DNA of 64,000 nucleotides from Riptortus pedestris (GCA_019009955.1 CM032230.1:25079001-25143000), one strand, 5' to 3'. Shown: positions 40,101 to 46,265, counted from the stretch's first letter. Notes: a model not told the origin generated them from the letters alone. Made by a program: numbers and translations.

Positions 40101-43100
40101 CTTCCTAATAATAAAAATTTGTTCTGCAAAATATTTTATTGTATATGTATTAGAGTATTACATAAAAAACAGAAATTAAATTAATGGTGTAGGCTATTGT
40201 TTTATCATTAGTGTTAATAAAACTATGGGTATTTTCTACCTTTAATTACTTTTGAATAAGTTTTTGTTTATTAGAAAATAGTTGCAATTTGTGGGGTGCC
40301 AGTGGCCATGCAGCTTAGGGTGTGGGACACGTCATCCACTACTGTCAGTAAGGTAAAGGTAAAAATAGGTGGATTCAATCCTCGCCATGGAAGAACATTA
40401 GCTAATGAGTTTGCTACCTGAACACACTAGTGTTACAGTGCTTATGGATCAGTGGGAGTCTATCAAGTGCTTATGTCTGACAGTCCCTCACTCTGACTAA
40501 CAATTATGACTCTCTTAGATCCCGCCCATAGATAGGCTCCCAGCGTGACCAGGCCTCTGGCCCTCTGGGTACAGTCTACTGGAGACCTCCCATTCTAGTT
40601 CTTGGTTAACAGGGGTTGTATGTCAAGTTAATCACTCACTGCACAAAAACTCTGATCATGAACCCCTCAAATCTTGCTGGGGGGCGGCTAAAAATCTCAA
40701 AGGTATATAATGTTAAAAAAAAAGAAAAGTTGCGATTTAAATCCAAAGGGTGGGGGGTGGATTATGAGCAGAGTATGAAGTGGAATAAGGAAGGGAAATG
40801 AGGTAGATGATTTTAAGCGAATACTCAGGTGTTGACAAATCTTGAGCTCTGTGGAGCAAAGAGGAAGCTTACTTGCAGGGACGTCCTATCCGAAGTCATT
40901 TGCAGTCTTGACTATTTGGCATTGATTGATTTTTATGAAACTTCTACAAATGTATGCAATTAATTGAATGTATGAAAAATAATAGTTTTTAAATATCTTA
41001 TATTCTTTTAATTTAAAAATTAGTTAACAATGGATGTAAAGAATTTAGAAAATATTTGCTAGGTAATAAATAACGGAAAAGTTAAGGGAATAGTGCTGTG
41101 GGGCTGTGTGGAGATGGCGTAAGGGGTATATCTCTGCATGTTGACTATCAACTGCTAGAGTTGCTAAATGTGTCTGGCAACATTTTTACCTTAAATGAGT
41201 TTTGTTATAGTGGAGGTTAGTTATTCTAGGTAGAAGAATATGAGATAAATCAAAACATTGTCCTGACTGTGAATGAAACATAACCTTTTTTTTGGCTTTC
41301 TTTTCTTTTATAACGTGCTTTATTTTGTTTAGGCCTTATGGGCAGTGAAGGAGGATTATCAAGTATGAAAGTAGTAGAATCACCAATTCTGCTGAATGAA
41401 ATTGATTTATTAAAATCTGAATTGAAACAAGAGAAGAGGTTGAGAACTAAGGCTCAGTATAAATACTATATGGACATTCTTAAGAAGTTACCTCCAATTC
41501 ATGTAAGTATTTTAAATATATAATGGATAATGAAATAATAATATTAGTTTTATATAATTACTTTTTACATTCAAAAGTAAATTGCACAAGTATACAAAAA
41601 TACACATGTGCACGATCACACTTATTCACATAAACACACTCACTTATATACTCATTCATATAAAGGTTGTATAACAAGTATTAGACAACCTTTGAGATAA
41701 CACATTAAAAAACTTTGGTTTTAATTTATAAAATCAAAAATACTTCTATTATTTCTAAATTTTAAATCAAAATAGTTTTCCTACCAGCCAAACCTTTTCT
41801 TGGTAATTGTATTGTAAGTACTTTATTGTGATTTCTGTTTAAAAGTATTGAATTTGGTTAAATTTTGTCTAAGCATTGAAATATGTTAGCTAATGGCACC
41901 ATCTACCTACCCAGCTTATATTTGTTGTGATTTAGGGGCAGTTTTTATTTAATACTTACCTTCTCCTTTATCAACTCTTCTTTTGGCTGGTGAAGTCTGT
42001 CTTAAAGCCAATAGATTCATAATTAACTCTACACCATTAAAATTGCACTGCTTCTTGGCCGAAACTAGCGATTCCAATATAAAGTTACCATACATCGCAA
42101 AAGATTAAATCCTATTGTATTAGCTTTACTGTGAAGTTATTTACAGTGATTGGCAGCACAGGCTTTATGGGGCCTGGTACTCTGCCACCTCCCACAAAAA
42201 TTTAAACAATTAATGTTAGACTATTTATTTATTTCTGTAACTTGGGCCTTCCATCTACGGTCCCCTAGCTTCTGCATTTCCTTCCTCGGGTTCTATTCTT
42301 CCTTGAACCACCCGATTTATCATTCAAAACTTTTTTTGAGTAGTCCATCAGGGTTCATTCTCTTGACTTCCTCCTAAACATTACAATCGGCTCTTCTTAG
42401 TCCACAGATTATGTTAGGTGGAGTTATTAATCAGTCTTATTTCATCTTGTTTTAGGTTAAGAGCAAACATAAAGATAAAGACATTAAGAGAATTGAAGAG
42501 CTTCAAAAGAGAGTGCTCCAATTTCAGCAGGTGAATACCATAAATTATTGACATTCTATTATAACTATAAATTATACATTTCAATCATTATTCACTAAAA
42601 AGAATAAATTTTTGGTTGTATTCTATGTTATCGTGTGAAAAGCAAGGTTCCTTTTACATTATGTCTATGGTCTTTGTTAGTATGATAATTTTGTATTTTT
42701 TTTAAAAAAAACTTGTCTTATTATGACCTTTTGACCATTTTATTAATTCTTTTAATTAACAGAAAGCCACAATTCTTTGGTTGGAGGTTTACGGTCACAA
42801 AATGCACCCTGGTGAGGTTGTACAAGTATCAATTAAGATCAAAGTATTCCAATTTTTCATTTAAATAGATAAAGGACATAATCAGGTGTGTCGTGATACT
42901 GATTGGCTTCCAGTATAACATTAGAAGCTAAAAATAATTAATAAGATAGAATTTAATGTGCCACCTCAAGGTTTGTATCTTCAATGAGGTTGGCGATTCC
43001 CCACTCTTATTAGATTTTAATTCTGTTTTATGTAGCTATAGTACATTGTAGATTTAAAACCAAATAACATCTTAATATAATTTATAAATATTACTAGAAA

Positions 43101-45490
43101 GTAATTTACATAGTACTTATTAATGAAACATTGGAAATAATATTTAATCTTTGCTATTTTAGGAATATATAAAAAATCTACCTACTGTTGTTGATTTAAC
43201 AAAGTTAAAACCAGGAACTGACAGAAAAGAATTTGCTGAAAAATATATTATTGAACAAGAAATAAAGGAAAGAAAACTTATGGAGAGTCTCAAAAATCTT
43301 CAAGTAAGAAACATTTTTACAGTTTCAGTTTTGATTACATTTTAAAATTTAGAATATTTCATTAGGAGGTGCTCTTCTTTAACATAGAAATTTAGAAAAT
43401 GGTGGTACTACTTTAGATTCCATTTCCCGTTAGATGCTGCTGTAGAATGAATAGAATAAATTTTTATGAGATTTTAAAGGAAATTTTAAATGAGTTTATT
43501 TATTTCTGAGACAAATGAGGCATTTAAGAGCTTAATAAATGATAAAATAATATTTTGAAGGTAATTAGATTTAAAGCTCAGTAAAGTTAATTCAATTTAT
43601 AGTTTTTCTCCTACTATGTACCTACAACAAAATAACAATTCTTTACCTGATGGTTTATTCCAACAGTAAAATAAATTTTTCTTGTCGCACAGTTCCCAAT
43701 TATATCAAAATTAAGATATTTCAGTGTTTCAAATGTATTCTATTTGTATGACTGTGCCTCCTTTAGAAAATCTAATTATTTAACTTTGTTTGTATAAGGA
43801 ATAACGCTACAGGTAAAGATGAACCAAAACTCCTATAAAAAAACATCATAGCTCTGCAGATGAAATAAATAATTAAAGGTCCTAGATTTGTTTTTTTAAC
43901 AAAGAATAGTAATATTAAAAATATTCTCGGGCGGAAGAATGCTTTTATTGAGTTTTGAAAGGGAGAAATGTGAGTTTTGAAATTGAAAAATTAGCTTGGT
44001 AATTCTAGGCAAGTGCCCCATATTTCATGTTCAAAAATTAGAACATCATTTTTGCTGTCATTTTGAGTTACTTCTCCATTTATCAAGGCCTACAAATTTT
44101 TAAAATTAAACCAATGAATTTATATCATTACACATAAATTAAATGAAAAAGAAATAGCGATATTAGGCCATAGTGGCAGTGGAACTGTAATATTTTTATA
44201 CTACCTGAAGGCAAATTTATTATTGAATTGCTTTGGATGAAATTTCAATTAATTTATTTGGATGAAAATATTGGATTAGGAATCTTGCAAATAAACGAAG
44301 GATATCAAATTAAAAAATTGACGTTTTTAAAAACACTCCTATGGTAGTTTAATTGGTAATTGTTTTATTGCAAATATTTGTTTATCATTTACTTGCCTAA
44401 AACCCTTTGAACTGACATTTACTATGTTCGAGCCCCATAAAATCTAAATCATATGTTTTTAAGAACAATTCTTTTAACCGAAAAGAGGAGGACAATTTGT
44501 ACTGATCGCCTTTATTTAAGTTATGAATTATTGTGTAGAAAATTCTATTTATGTTGCTTACAATTTTCTGAGTAAACCTATTATAAAATCTAAAAGTGAT
44601 AAACCTAGAGTGGTGAGTTTGATTCCTGCCTGGGAAGTAGGAATTTACTTAGTGACAAACTCATTAAATAATATCCCTAGTCTCGCCCTGGCTACAAAAG
44701 GATGGTAACCTATAGATAATCCGTCCCAATTAGCCATAGTAGCAAAAAGTGTACGTAAATAAATAACATTTATTTTATAAAATCCACCTAAATGTCAAAA
44801 TGGTGATTTTTTACAGTACATTAAAGCACATTTTCAGCTTTTTTGGCAGCTTTCCACCTTCTTAAGAGCTGAATTGAGTAGTTCAGGACAGAAGCTACCA
44901 AGGTACACTTTTCAAAATGTATCTCTAAAGCCCCTTGTCGCTGTGGCTTTGAAGATGATGGTGCAAGATGCTGAAAATGGCTTAAGTTTTATAATAAAAA
45001 TATTATGTACCATTCTTGTACTACCAATATTGGAATAATGTATTGTACATAAGTCTTTGGTGTTTTATATATATTAATCCATTTGAGTTGATTACATTAC
45101 ATTCACTGAATAAGGTCAATTGACAGTTAAACTTTGTATTAATTCATTAATATATTTATCAGATGGAGGTTTCTAATGAAATAATCAGGCAACGAAGAGG
45201 TGCTCACGTGAAGACCGACCTTACTGTTTTCCCATCTCCTGAAATGGTTAAGGTATGAATTTCTGCATTGTACCATTCAATTTATTTCTCTTTTAGATTT
45301 TTATCTGTCTCTTTTAACAATTATATTTGCTTATTTTTATCTACAGGCATCGCAGGAGGCTGATTATGTTACAATGTGTGAGATAACAATGAAAACAAGT
45401 GATCCAGAACTTATGGGCAAAACAATACCACTGAATGTAGATTGGCCTACTTTTGAACTGATCAAGAGAAAGCTCTTTGCTTTGTCTTAA
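4304..45490 (+). CDS. DCTN1: Dynactin subunit 1 (p150Glued), 22 coding exons, 5' part outside window
   Basis: This gene encodes the large shoulder/side-arm subunit of dynactin, which links cytoplasmic dynein to cargo and microtubules. I joined 22 exons by GT-AG sites and matching phases: 4304-4421, 6110-6184, 21685-21856, 23280-23503, 25965-26161, 27933-28092, 28169-28375, 28450-28620, 31205-31337, 32506-32687, 33227-33364, 33449-33643, 34899-35100, 37021-37220, 39025-39258, 39818-39992, 41333-41502, 42456-42530, 42763-42816, 43163-43303, 45163-45252, 45347-45490. They give about 1151 residues. Residues 1-64 are basic and Ser/Arg-rich, about 107-435 are coiled coil 1 (dynein intermediate-chain binding in the family) with the signature [13 protein letters not shown] at 184-196, about 440-790 are the inter-coil Dynactin domain, about 795-1000 are coiled coil 2, and the rest is the C-terminus. 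The family is about 1250-1280 residues long, so roughly 100-120 residues with the CAP-Gly domain are missing upstream. No in-frame stop was found in the joined frame. Confidence 0.95.
4422..6109. other. DCTN1 intron between exons a and b
   Basis: Very AT-rich. A good pyrimidine tract and CAG at about 5671 has no matching donor, so I do not call an exon there. Confidence 0.5.
6110..6184 (+). CDS. DCTN1: DCTN1 exon b: basic Pro/Arg region
   Basis: This exon has 25 codons, phase 0 at both ends, and begins [18 protein letters not shown]. It is rich in Arg, Lys, Ser and Pro like the alternatively spliced basic segment of vertebrate p150. It lies between a CAG acceptor and CAA|gtaaat. The 15.5-kb intron that follows is the largest in the window. 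Confidence 0.93.
6842..6920. mobile_element. Tiny piggyBac-type MITE (TTAA-flanked palindrome)
   Basis: The element is bounded by TTAA on both sides, with ends reading CCCTTTCATTG and CAATGAAAGGG. The interior is also palindromic (AGCCACTATAGTGGCTT twice). TTAA target duplication with CCCTTT-type ends is typical of piggyBac-derived MITEs. At 79 bp it has no coding capacity. Confidence 0.6.
6939..7155 (+). mobile_element. HINE-like repeat, short complete copy with GT/CA core
   Basis: The 5' end GCAGATCTCCTTTAAGG is followed by the block ending near GTCCATCGATCCCAGGAGATG, a GT/CA microsatellite at 7070-7107, and the 3' end AAAATCTGTTTAGTTTATCG then CATGACAGAC. The order matches the larger copies; only the middle is short. 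Confidence 0.65.
7070..7107. repeat. GT/CA inverted microsatellite
   Basis: tgtgtgtgtgcgtgtgtct runs straight into cacacacacacacacag, so the two runs can pair as a hairpin. It sits in the core of the HINE-like copy 6939-7155. Confidence 0.85.
7156..9554. other. DCTN1 intron, nothing recognised
   Basis: AT-rich sequence with homopolymer runs. A fair 3' splice-like site near 9300 (tctccaccag) has no donor or p150-like reading frame after it. Confidence 0.45.
9555..9668 (+). mobile_element. SINE-1 3' fragment with duplicated tail
   Basis: The body end (ggtttcctgtagataacatg, tcccaattagcc) is followed by two copies of the tail caaagtagcataaagtgga. The tRNA-like head is missing. I infer slippage or a nested insertion of the tail. 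Confidence 0.65.
10471..10645 (+). mobile_element. SINE-1 copy, diverged, head truncated
   Basis: It carries a box-B-like ggtttgattcccatatggg, the phrase aataggaatttgtttattga, and the tail gcaaaaaatggatgctaataaataac. It is rearranged in the middle, so it is old. Confidence 0.6.
10646..11865. other. DCTN1 intron, nothing recognised
   Basis: No repeat or exon could be supported. The open frame at 10853-11077 has no homology I recognise. Confidence 0.4.
11866..12837 (-). mobile_element. HINE-like repeat, long complete copy
   Basis: On the minus strand it starts at GCAGATTTACTTTAAGG (12837) with the block CTATTGAGGTTGTACTCATG and ends at the E2 module near 11866 (AATCTACTTAGTTTGCATAG). Two internal stretches share the phrase tcataataactgagatattt, seen also in the copy at 59.3-60.2 kb. 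Length is about 970 bp with no ORF. Confidence 0.7.
13079..13292 (+). mobile_element. HINE-like repeat, short complete copy
   Basis: It begins GCAGATTTATCTTTAGG then AAAATCAGCTATTGAGG, and ends AAAATCTGCTTAGTTTTC with CATGACAAAAT. At about 214 bp it has lost most of the core. Confidence 0.65.
17828..17871. repeat. (AT)n microsatellite
   Basis: About 21 uninterrupted AT units. Confidence 0.95.
18121..18170 (+). mobile_element. HINE-like 3' end fragment
   Basis: GCGAAAAATATGCCTAGTTT then CACATGACAGACTTAA matches the E2 module of the family. The 5' part was not found. Confidence 0.4.
21072..21180 (+). mobile_element. SINE-1 copy, deleted
   Basis: ggaatttatttagtgatgaa, cttgctaaataaaatcttta and a tail agcaaaaagtggccattaa are recognisable. 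The middle (ctggctag and the following body) is deleted. Confidence 0.55.
21685..21856 (+). CDS. DCTN1: DCTN1 exon c: linker and start of coiled coil 1
   Basis: The exon begins [17 protein letters not shown] after a TTCAG acceptor and ends in phase 1 (AGA A|gtaata). A Pro-rich stretch passes into heptad-rich sequence ([18 protein letters not shown]), which starts coiled coil 1. Confidence 0.95.
22014..22632 (+). mobile_element. HINE-like repeat, full-length reference copy
   Basis: The 5' module is GGATTTCCCTTAGGGGAAAT then CAGCTATTGGGGTTGTACTC, followed by CATCGATCCTACTTAGTAGA, a (TA)n core at 22136-22189, gttaccgctctagc, gttcgttaatggctaaaatc, and the 3' module ATGGGAAATCTGCTTAGTTA with a hairpin-forming CGCAGCCCATGCG. 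It is non-coding, about 619 bp. Its layout (subterminal inverted repeats, microsatellite core, 3' hairpin) resembles DINE-1/HINE elements mobilised by Helentrons. Confidence 0.7.
22136..22189. repeat. (TA)n microsatellite inside HINE-like repeat
   Basis: About 27 TA units, placed between the 5' block and the core of the element. Confidence 0.95.
22633..23279. other. DCTN1 intron, nothing recognised
   Basis: AT-rich intron with a short tatc run at 22693; no element supported. Confidence 0.5.
23280..23503 (+). CDS. DCTN1: DCTN1 exon d: coiled coil 1
   Basis: The exon continues the phase left by exon c and encodes 75 residues of charged coil ending in [13 protein letters not shown], the best-conserved signature of p150 coiled coil 1. 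The donor is AAG|gtaaat. Confidence 0.97.
23984..24203 (+). mobile_element. SINE-1 copy, near full length
   Basis: tRNA-like head with box A (tgccatgtgagttaaagtg) and box B (gagttcaattccc), body ggctagaaaagggtggtaac, tail aaaaagtggacgctaataaa. The head has point changes. Confidence 0.8.
24616..24834 (+). mobile_element. SINE-1 copy, near full length
   Basis: Box A ttagccatgtgagtg and box B gtgttcgattcct are present, followed by the same body, and a tail that ends in repeated taa units. Confidence 0.82.
24835..25270. other. DCTN1 intron, nothing recognised
   Basis: AT-rich sequence between the SINE and the hAT MITE; no feature supported. Confidence 0.5.
25279..25751. mobile_element. hAT-type MITE copy 1
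   Basis: Ends are CAGGTGTGGGCAACC and GGTTGCCGACATATG, imperfect inverted repeats with the CA...TG ends and GGCAACC core seen in many hAT MITEs. The flanks TTTTAACC (25271-25278) and CTTTAACC (25752-25759) form an 8-bp target duplication with one mismatch, as expected for hAT. 473 bp, no transposase. Confidence 0.8.
25965..26161 (+). CDS. DCTN1: DCTN1 exon e: coiled coil 1
   Basis: It begins [19 protein letters not shown], continuing the conserved coil directly from exon d, and ends in phase 2 at AG|gttagt. Confidence 0.96.
26162..26714. other. DCTN1 intron with a HINE-like end
   Basis: About 26275-26330 reads on the minus strand as AAAAATCTGCTTAGGTAATC then AGCCCATGTGAGACA, a HINE-like 3' module without an identified partner. 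Nothing else is recognised. Confidence 0.4.
26715..26948 (+). mobile_element. SINE-1 reference copy with 12-13 bp target duplication
   Basis: This copy shows the full plan: GGGGCTCAGG head, box A TTAGCCATGTGAG, box B GAGTTCGATTCCC, CCTGGGC closing the acceptor stem with GCTCAGG, body with ggctagaaaagggtggtaac, tail and taaa repeats. TATAATGGAGAT stands at 26702-26713 and again at 26949-26960, so insertion was by target-primed retrotransposition and is fairly young. The long variable region suggests a class II (Leu/Ser-like) tRNA origin, which is inference. Confidence 0.88.
27160..27539. repeat. 380-bp foldback (palindromic) repeat with PLE-type motif
   Basis: Two arms of about 150-160 bp are reverse complements (ctattgtcatacctctcggt pairs with the right end) around a spacer of about 70 bp. 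Each arm has gatgatgccattgcatcgaa followed by agcgcttgcc (agcccttgcc in the right arm), which resembles the hammerhead-containing pLTR segment of Penelope-like elements: CTTGAAGA, hairpin GATGC-CATT-GCATC, GAAA. No coding sequence is present. Confidence 0.65.
27540..27895 (-). mobile_element. HINE-like internal fragment
   Basis: Read on + it shows aggctgaaaa-like gcctgaaaacaaaaaaatca, atggagcaacaattgtatga and aagtaatgacagagatattt in the family order, but neither end module is present. Confidence 0.45.
27933..28092 (+). CDS. DCTN1: DCTN1 exon f: coiled coil 1
   Basis: The first G completes an Arg codon, followed by [20 protein letters not shown]. It ends HAH|gtaagt in phase 0. A 76-bp intron follows. 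Confidence 0.96.
28169..28375 (+). CDS. DCTN1: DCTN1 exon g: coiled coil 1
   Basis: This exon has 69 codons beginning [18 protein letters not shown], phase 0 at both ends, with the donor GAG|gtaaaa. The local sequence reads straight on past the donor, but the next exon restores homology after a 74-bp intron. Confidence 0.96.
28450..28620 (+). CDS. DCTN1: DCTN1 exon h: end of coiled coil 1
   Basis: This exon has 57 codons beginning [18 protein letters not shown] and ending EIYDFK|gtaagt. The coil breaks at [11 protein letters not shown], where the globular inter-coil domain starts. Confidence 0.96.
28621..29188. other. DCTN1 intron, nothing recognised
   Basis: AT-rich intron with no feature I can support. 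Confidence 0.5.
29202..29417 (-). mobile_element. SINE-1 copy, full length, old
   Basis: Reverse orientation: tail ccactttgtgcaactaatgc at left, box B (tgagaattgaac) and box A (aactcacacggcta) at right. ACCCAATGAAATG (29189-29201) and ACCCAATGAATG (29418-29429) look like a diverged target duplication. Confidence 0.72.
29430..29911. other. DCTN1 intron, GC-richer stretch of unknown origin
   Basis: 29500-29890 has higher GC and no long ORF. It may be a decayed element, but I do not recognise the family. Confidence 0.4.
29912..30097 (-). mobile_element. SINE-1 copy, head degraded
   Basis: Reverse copy: gttatttattaacgtcgact tail, ggctaccaaccttttctaat body, aggattttatttaataagtt, then a degraded tRNA-like head. 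Confidence 0.6.
30214..30798 (+). pseudogene. Jockey LINE reverse transcriptase, C-terminal fragment
   Basis: In one frame it reads [20 protein letters not shown], then [54 protein letters not shown] and [15 protein letters not shown], ending at TAG 30796-30798. The order of L(D)K-LTWKPHI, KL-IY, PIWTYG-LWG and VSN-TLHNDL is characteristic of Jockey ORF2. One in-frame TAA follows PLKRQ, so it is dead. Confidence 0.85.
30214..30957 (+). mobile_element. 5'-truncated Jockey-type LINE with polyA and target duplication
   Basis: The element holds the C-terminal end of a Jockey-clade reverse transcriptase, a 3' UTR and an A tract (about 30939-30957). AGTCTGGAA occurs at 30205-30213 and again from 30958, a 9-bp target duplication that fixes both ends. 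It lies in DCTN1 intron 8 of this window in the sense orientation. Confidence 0.82.
31205..31337 (+). CDS. DCTN1: DCTN1 exon i: Dynactin (inter-coil) domain
   Basis: It begins [20 protein letters not shown] after a long T tract and TTAG, and ends in phase 1 within GGG. The stretch from AIDLELR to NFMPDSF is typical of the inter-coil Dynactin domain. Confidence 0.96.
31338..32505. other. DCTN1 intron with HINE-like core remnant
   Basis: About 31900-32300 shows family phrases on the minus strand (aggctgaaaatgtactgata, gcaagattggttttgtaaca), without clear ends. The rest is plain AT-rich intron. Confidence 0.4.
32506..32687 (+). CDS. DCTN1: DCTN1 exon j: Dynactin (inter-coil) domain
   Basis: It completes a Gly codon and continues [20 protein letters not shown], a hydrophobic helix of the inter-coil domain. 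It ends YMLM|gtaata in phase 0. Confidence 0.96.
32688..33226. other. DCTN1 intron, nothing recognised
   Basis: AT-rich intron; no feature supported. Confidence 0.5.
33227..33364 (+). CDS. DCTN1: DCTN1 exon k: Dynactin domain
   Basis: This exon has 46 codons beginning [20 protein letters not shown] and ending KQDK|gtatat. The intron that follows is 84 bp. Confidence 0.96.
33449..33643 (+). CDS. DCTN1: DCTN1 exon l: Dynactin domain
   Basis: This exon has 65 codons beginning [20 protein letters not shown], phase 0 at both ends, donor GAG|gtatgc. Confidence 0.96.
33644..34204. other. DCTN1 intron, nothing recognised
   Basis: AT-rich intron; no feature supported. Confidence 0.5.
34205..34840 (+). 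mobile_element. HINE-like repeat, complete but diverged
   Basis: 5' module TTTCCCTTAAGAGAAATCAG then CTTTTGAGGTTGAACTGAG; core cttaagtaacaaatattgtt matches the copies at 22.5 and 55.8 kb; 3' module AAGGAAATCTGCATAATTTT with CATAACAGACTTTTT. It ends 58 bp before exon m, so it abuts that exon's splice acceptor region. Confidence 0.6.
34899..35100 (+). CDS. DCTN1: DCTN1 exon m: Dynactin domain
   Basis: It begins [20 protein letters not shown] and ends in phase 1 after LALTVN. The conserved ARRIR-like position of the family reads [10 protein letters not shown] here. Its GC content is higher than that of the surrounding intron. Confidence 0.95.
35101..37020. other. DCTN1 intron with a short tandem repeat
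   Basis: Apart from the 41-bp repeats at 35644-35765, nothing is recognised. 36320-36540 (gtatgcacgtacatttattt, then cctcagaaacgttttgcc) has the look of a transposon end but I cannot assign it. Confidence 0.45.
35644..35765. repeat. 41-bp tandem repeat closed by an inverted copy
   Basis: The unit starting tttctcacagaactaactta recurs at 35644 and 35685, and its start again at 35726. The last piece turns into the reverse complement (aaatttataagttgtttttg), so this end can form a hairpin. Confidence 0.8.
37021..37220 (+). CDS. DCTN1: DCTN1 exon n: end of Dynactin domain
   Basis: It completes an Asp codon and continues [20 protein letters not shown]. It ends QQKEK|gtgagt in phase 0. Confidence 0.95.
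37490..38062 (+). mobile_element. Non-autonomous Helitron-like element, diverged
   Basis: The 5' region (ttatatataattctacttta, then gtctggaccgatttg) matches the common insect Helitron start (TATATAA..., a GTCAC/ACTCCT block, CGATTT). The 3' end gtctgtcgggtccgttaat resembles Helitron ends of the type GTCTGTCGGGTCCGCTAGT with the CTAG decayed to TTAA. Two diverged internal units (37640-37760, 37863-37985) share gtaagggaggcctaaaatta. Confidence 0.6.
37640..37985 (+). repeat. Two diverged direct units shared with 53570-53940
   Basis: Each unit reads ggagtgggggt, aagggaggcct, gatattt, ttggtttttcggtaaatatg-like, and aaaagttgtttatt. The same pair of units, with similar spacing, occurs on the minus strand at 53.6-53.9 kb. 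Confidence 0.7.
38159..38387 (-). mobile_element. SINE-1 copy, full length with 11-bp target duplication
   Basis: Reverse copy with intact box B (gaatcgaactcgcc on +) and box A. CTCTCCTTAAT occurs at 38148-38158 and 38388-38398. Together with the copy at 26715 it is among the best-preserved members. Confidence 0.88.
38399..39024. other. DCTN1 intron, nothing recognised
   Basis: AT-rich intron; no feature supported. Confidence 0.5.
39025..39258 (+). CDS. DCTN1: DCTN1 exon o: start of coiled coil 2
   Basis: This exon has 78 codons. [19 protein letters not shown] leads into long charged helix ([19 protein letters not shown]), which starts coiled coil 2. The donor is AAG|gtatta. Confidence 0.95.
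39259..39817. other. DCTN1 intron, nothing recognised
   Basis: 39500-39740 is richer in GC and has an aataaagg near its end, but no family could be assigned. Confidence 0.4.
39818..39992 (+). CDS. DCTN1: DCTN1 exon p: coiled coil 2
   Basis: It begins [20 protein letters not shown] after an acceptor (ttcattcaaag) that is weak in pyrimidines, and ends in phase 1 (AAT A|gtaagt). The matching phase of the next exon supports the boundaries. Confidence 0.92.
40291..40727 (+). mobile_element. SINE-2: long tRNA-derived SINE with target duplication
   Basis: The head has box A tggccatgcagcttaggg and box B ggattcaatcc, so it is tRNA-derived, but it is unrelated in body to SINE-1. The body runs to an A-rich tail (ttaaaaaaaaagaaa). 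AGTTGCAATTT (40280-40290) and AGTTGCGATTT (40728-40738) are an 11-bp target duplication with one change. At 437 bp it is long for a SINE; only one copy was seen here. Confidence 0.72.
40739..41332. other. DCTN1 intron, nothing recognised
   Basis: No feature supported. Confidence 0.5.
41333..41502 (+). CDS. DCTN1: DCTN1 exon q: coiled coil 2 / C-terminal region
   Basis: It completes a Ser codon, reads [20 protein letters not shown], and ends PPIH|gtaagt in phase 0. Confidence 0.94.
41503..42455. other. DCTN1 intron, nothing recognised
   Basis: A GC-richer patch at 42140-42390 contains an open frame with no recognised homology. Confidence 0.45.
42456..42530 (+). CDS. DCTN1: DCTN1 exon r: C-terminal region
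   Basis: This is a short exon of 25 codons, phase 0 at both ends: [20 protein letters not shown] and on to CAG|gtgaat. Its charge and heptads fit the helix between exons q and s. Confidence 0.88.
42763..42816 (+). CDS. DCTN1: DCTN1 exon s: C-terminal region, donor uncertain
   Basis: [18 protein letters not shown] follows an AACAG acceptor in phase 0. The donor used here (GAG|gttgta) keeps frame with exon t. A stronger-looking donor five bases earlier (G|gtgagg) would put exon t out of frame with an early stop, so either the weaker site is used or this exon is skipped; both outcomes keep frame. Confidence 0.6.
43163..43303 (+). CDS. DCTN1: DCTN1 exon t: C-terminal region
   Basis: This exon has 47 codons: [20 protein letters not shown], then a charged helix ending LKNLQ|gtaaga. 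The VVDLT motif is typical of p150 proteins near the C-terminus. Confidence 0.94.
43304..44597. other. DCTN1 intron, nothing recognised
   Basis: Low-complexity AT-rich intron; no feature supported. Confidence 0.5.
44598..44767 (+). mobile_element. SINE-1 copy, 5'-truncated
   Basis: It starts just before box B (gtggtgagtttgattcctgc) and keeps the whole body and tail, ending gtgtacgtaaataaataac. The left flank gtgataaacctagag is still family sequence. Confidence 0.72.
45163..45252 (+). CDS. DCTN1: DCTN1 exon u: C-terminal region
   Basis: This exon has 30 codons: [20 protein letters not shown] then [10 protein letters not shown]|gtatga. The pattern RRxGAxVxxDxxxFP matches the conserved p150 C-terminal block. 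Confidence 0.95.
45347..45490 (+). CDS. DCTN1: DCTN1 exon v: terminal coding exon
   Basis: This exon has 47 codons and a TAA stop: [20 protein letters not shown] and on to [11 protein letters not shown]. The end position and small terminal fold agree with the usual p150 C-terminus. Confidence 0.95.
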   Translation, partial: ASQEADYVTMCEITMKTSDPELMGKTIPLNVDWPTFELIKRKLFALS

Positions 45491-45780
45491 ATCATGAAGT
45501 ATTATTAAATTTTAAGAAAATCATAGCCTATCGAATATAATCTCACCTTTTCCTTATTTATTATTTAATTACATACATTAATTCATTGTGATTTAATAAG
45601 AGATATTTATTGTATGTTATACTGACAGAGCAAAATCTATATTAATTTAACAGAATGTTAACAGAATTTTAGGATAAGCTTAGTTACTATTTATTGTAAA
45701 TTTAAACATTGCTCTTGTGATATTTTTTTCTCGTAAAATGTTATTTTTAATTCAATAAATGGATCTTTTATAATATTTAC
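45491..45780 (+). terminator. DCTN1: DCTN1 3' UTR with AATAAA polyadenylation signal
   Basis: An AT-rich 3' UTR follows the TAA. A canonical AATAAA stands at 45754-45759 with T-rich sequence just after it, so cleavage is expected near 45775. No other gene starts before the repeats at about 46 kb. Confidence 0.7.
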
Positions 45781-46002
45781 CAGCAATTATTAAATTTCCT
45801 TTATGTTTGTTAGGTGATATATTTTTATTTTCATTCTTTGTGCATCACAAAATGTACAGTGGCTCAAGGTATTTTTTTTTTACACCCCTCAACTTCTTTT
45901 GTTACGTGTAGACAAAACAATGTCATATAAATTCATTGTTTGTTACTAGTTTCGTTTATATTTTGAGCTCTTAATTCATTTTAATGGGCCATGAATCTTC
46001 AT

Positions 46003-46265
46003 TAAGCAGATTTCCCATGTGCTGGAATGACATACTCTTCATCTCATCTCAACATATATTTTTATTTCCAAGTAAACATCTGATGAGTAGAAGTGGGGGT
46101 AATAACTCGTTCAATATTTTAGTTACAAAAATATGTATAGAAAAATAATTGTAGAAGATCTATAGTACTACAAACAAATTTTGATGTAATTCATAATAAC
46201 AGATATATTATGATTTTTCAAAGTAATGAATTATTTCTGTTTAGTAAGAGGATAGTACATAAATT
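46003..46265 (-). mobile_element. HINE-like partial copy
   Basis: Its 3' module is read on + as taagcagatttcccatgtgc. Inward the phrases gatgagtagaagtgggggta and attcataataacagatatat match the family. The 5' module is missing. Confidence 0.55.
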
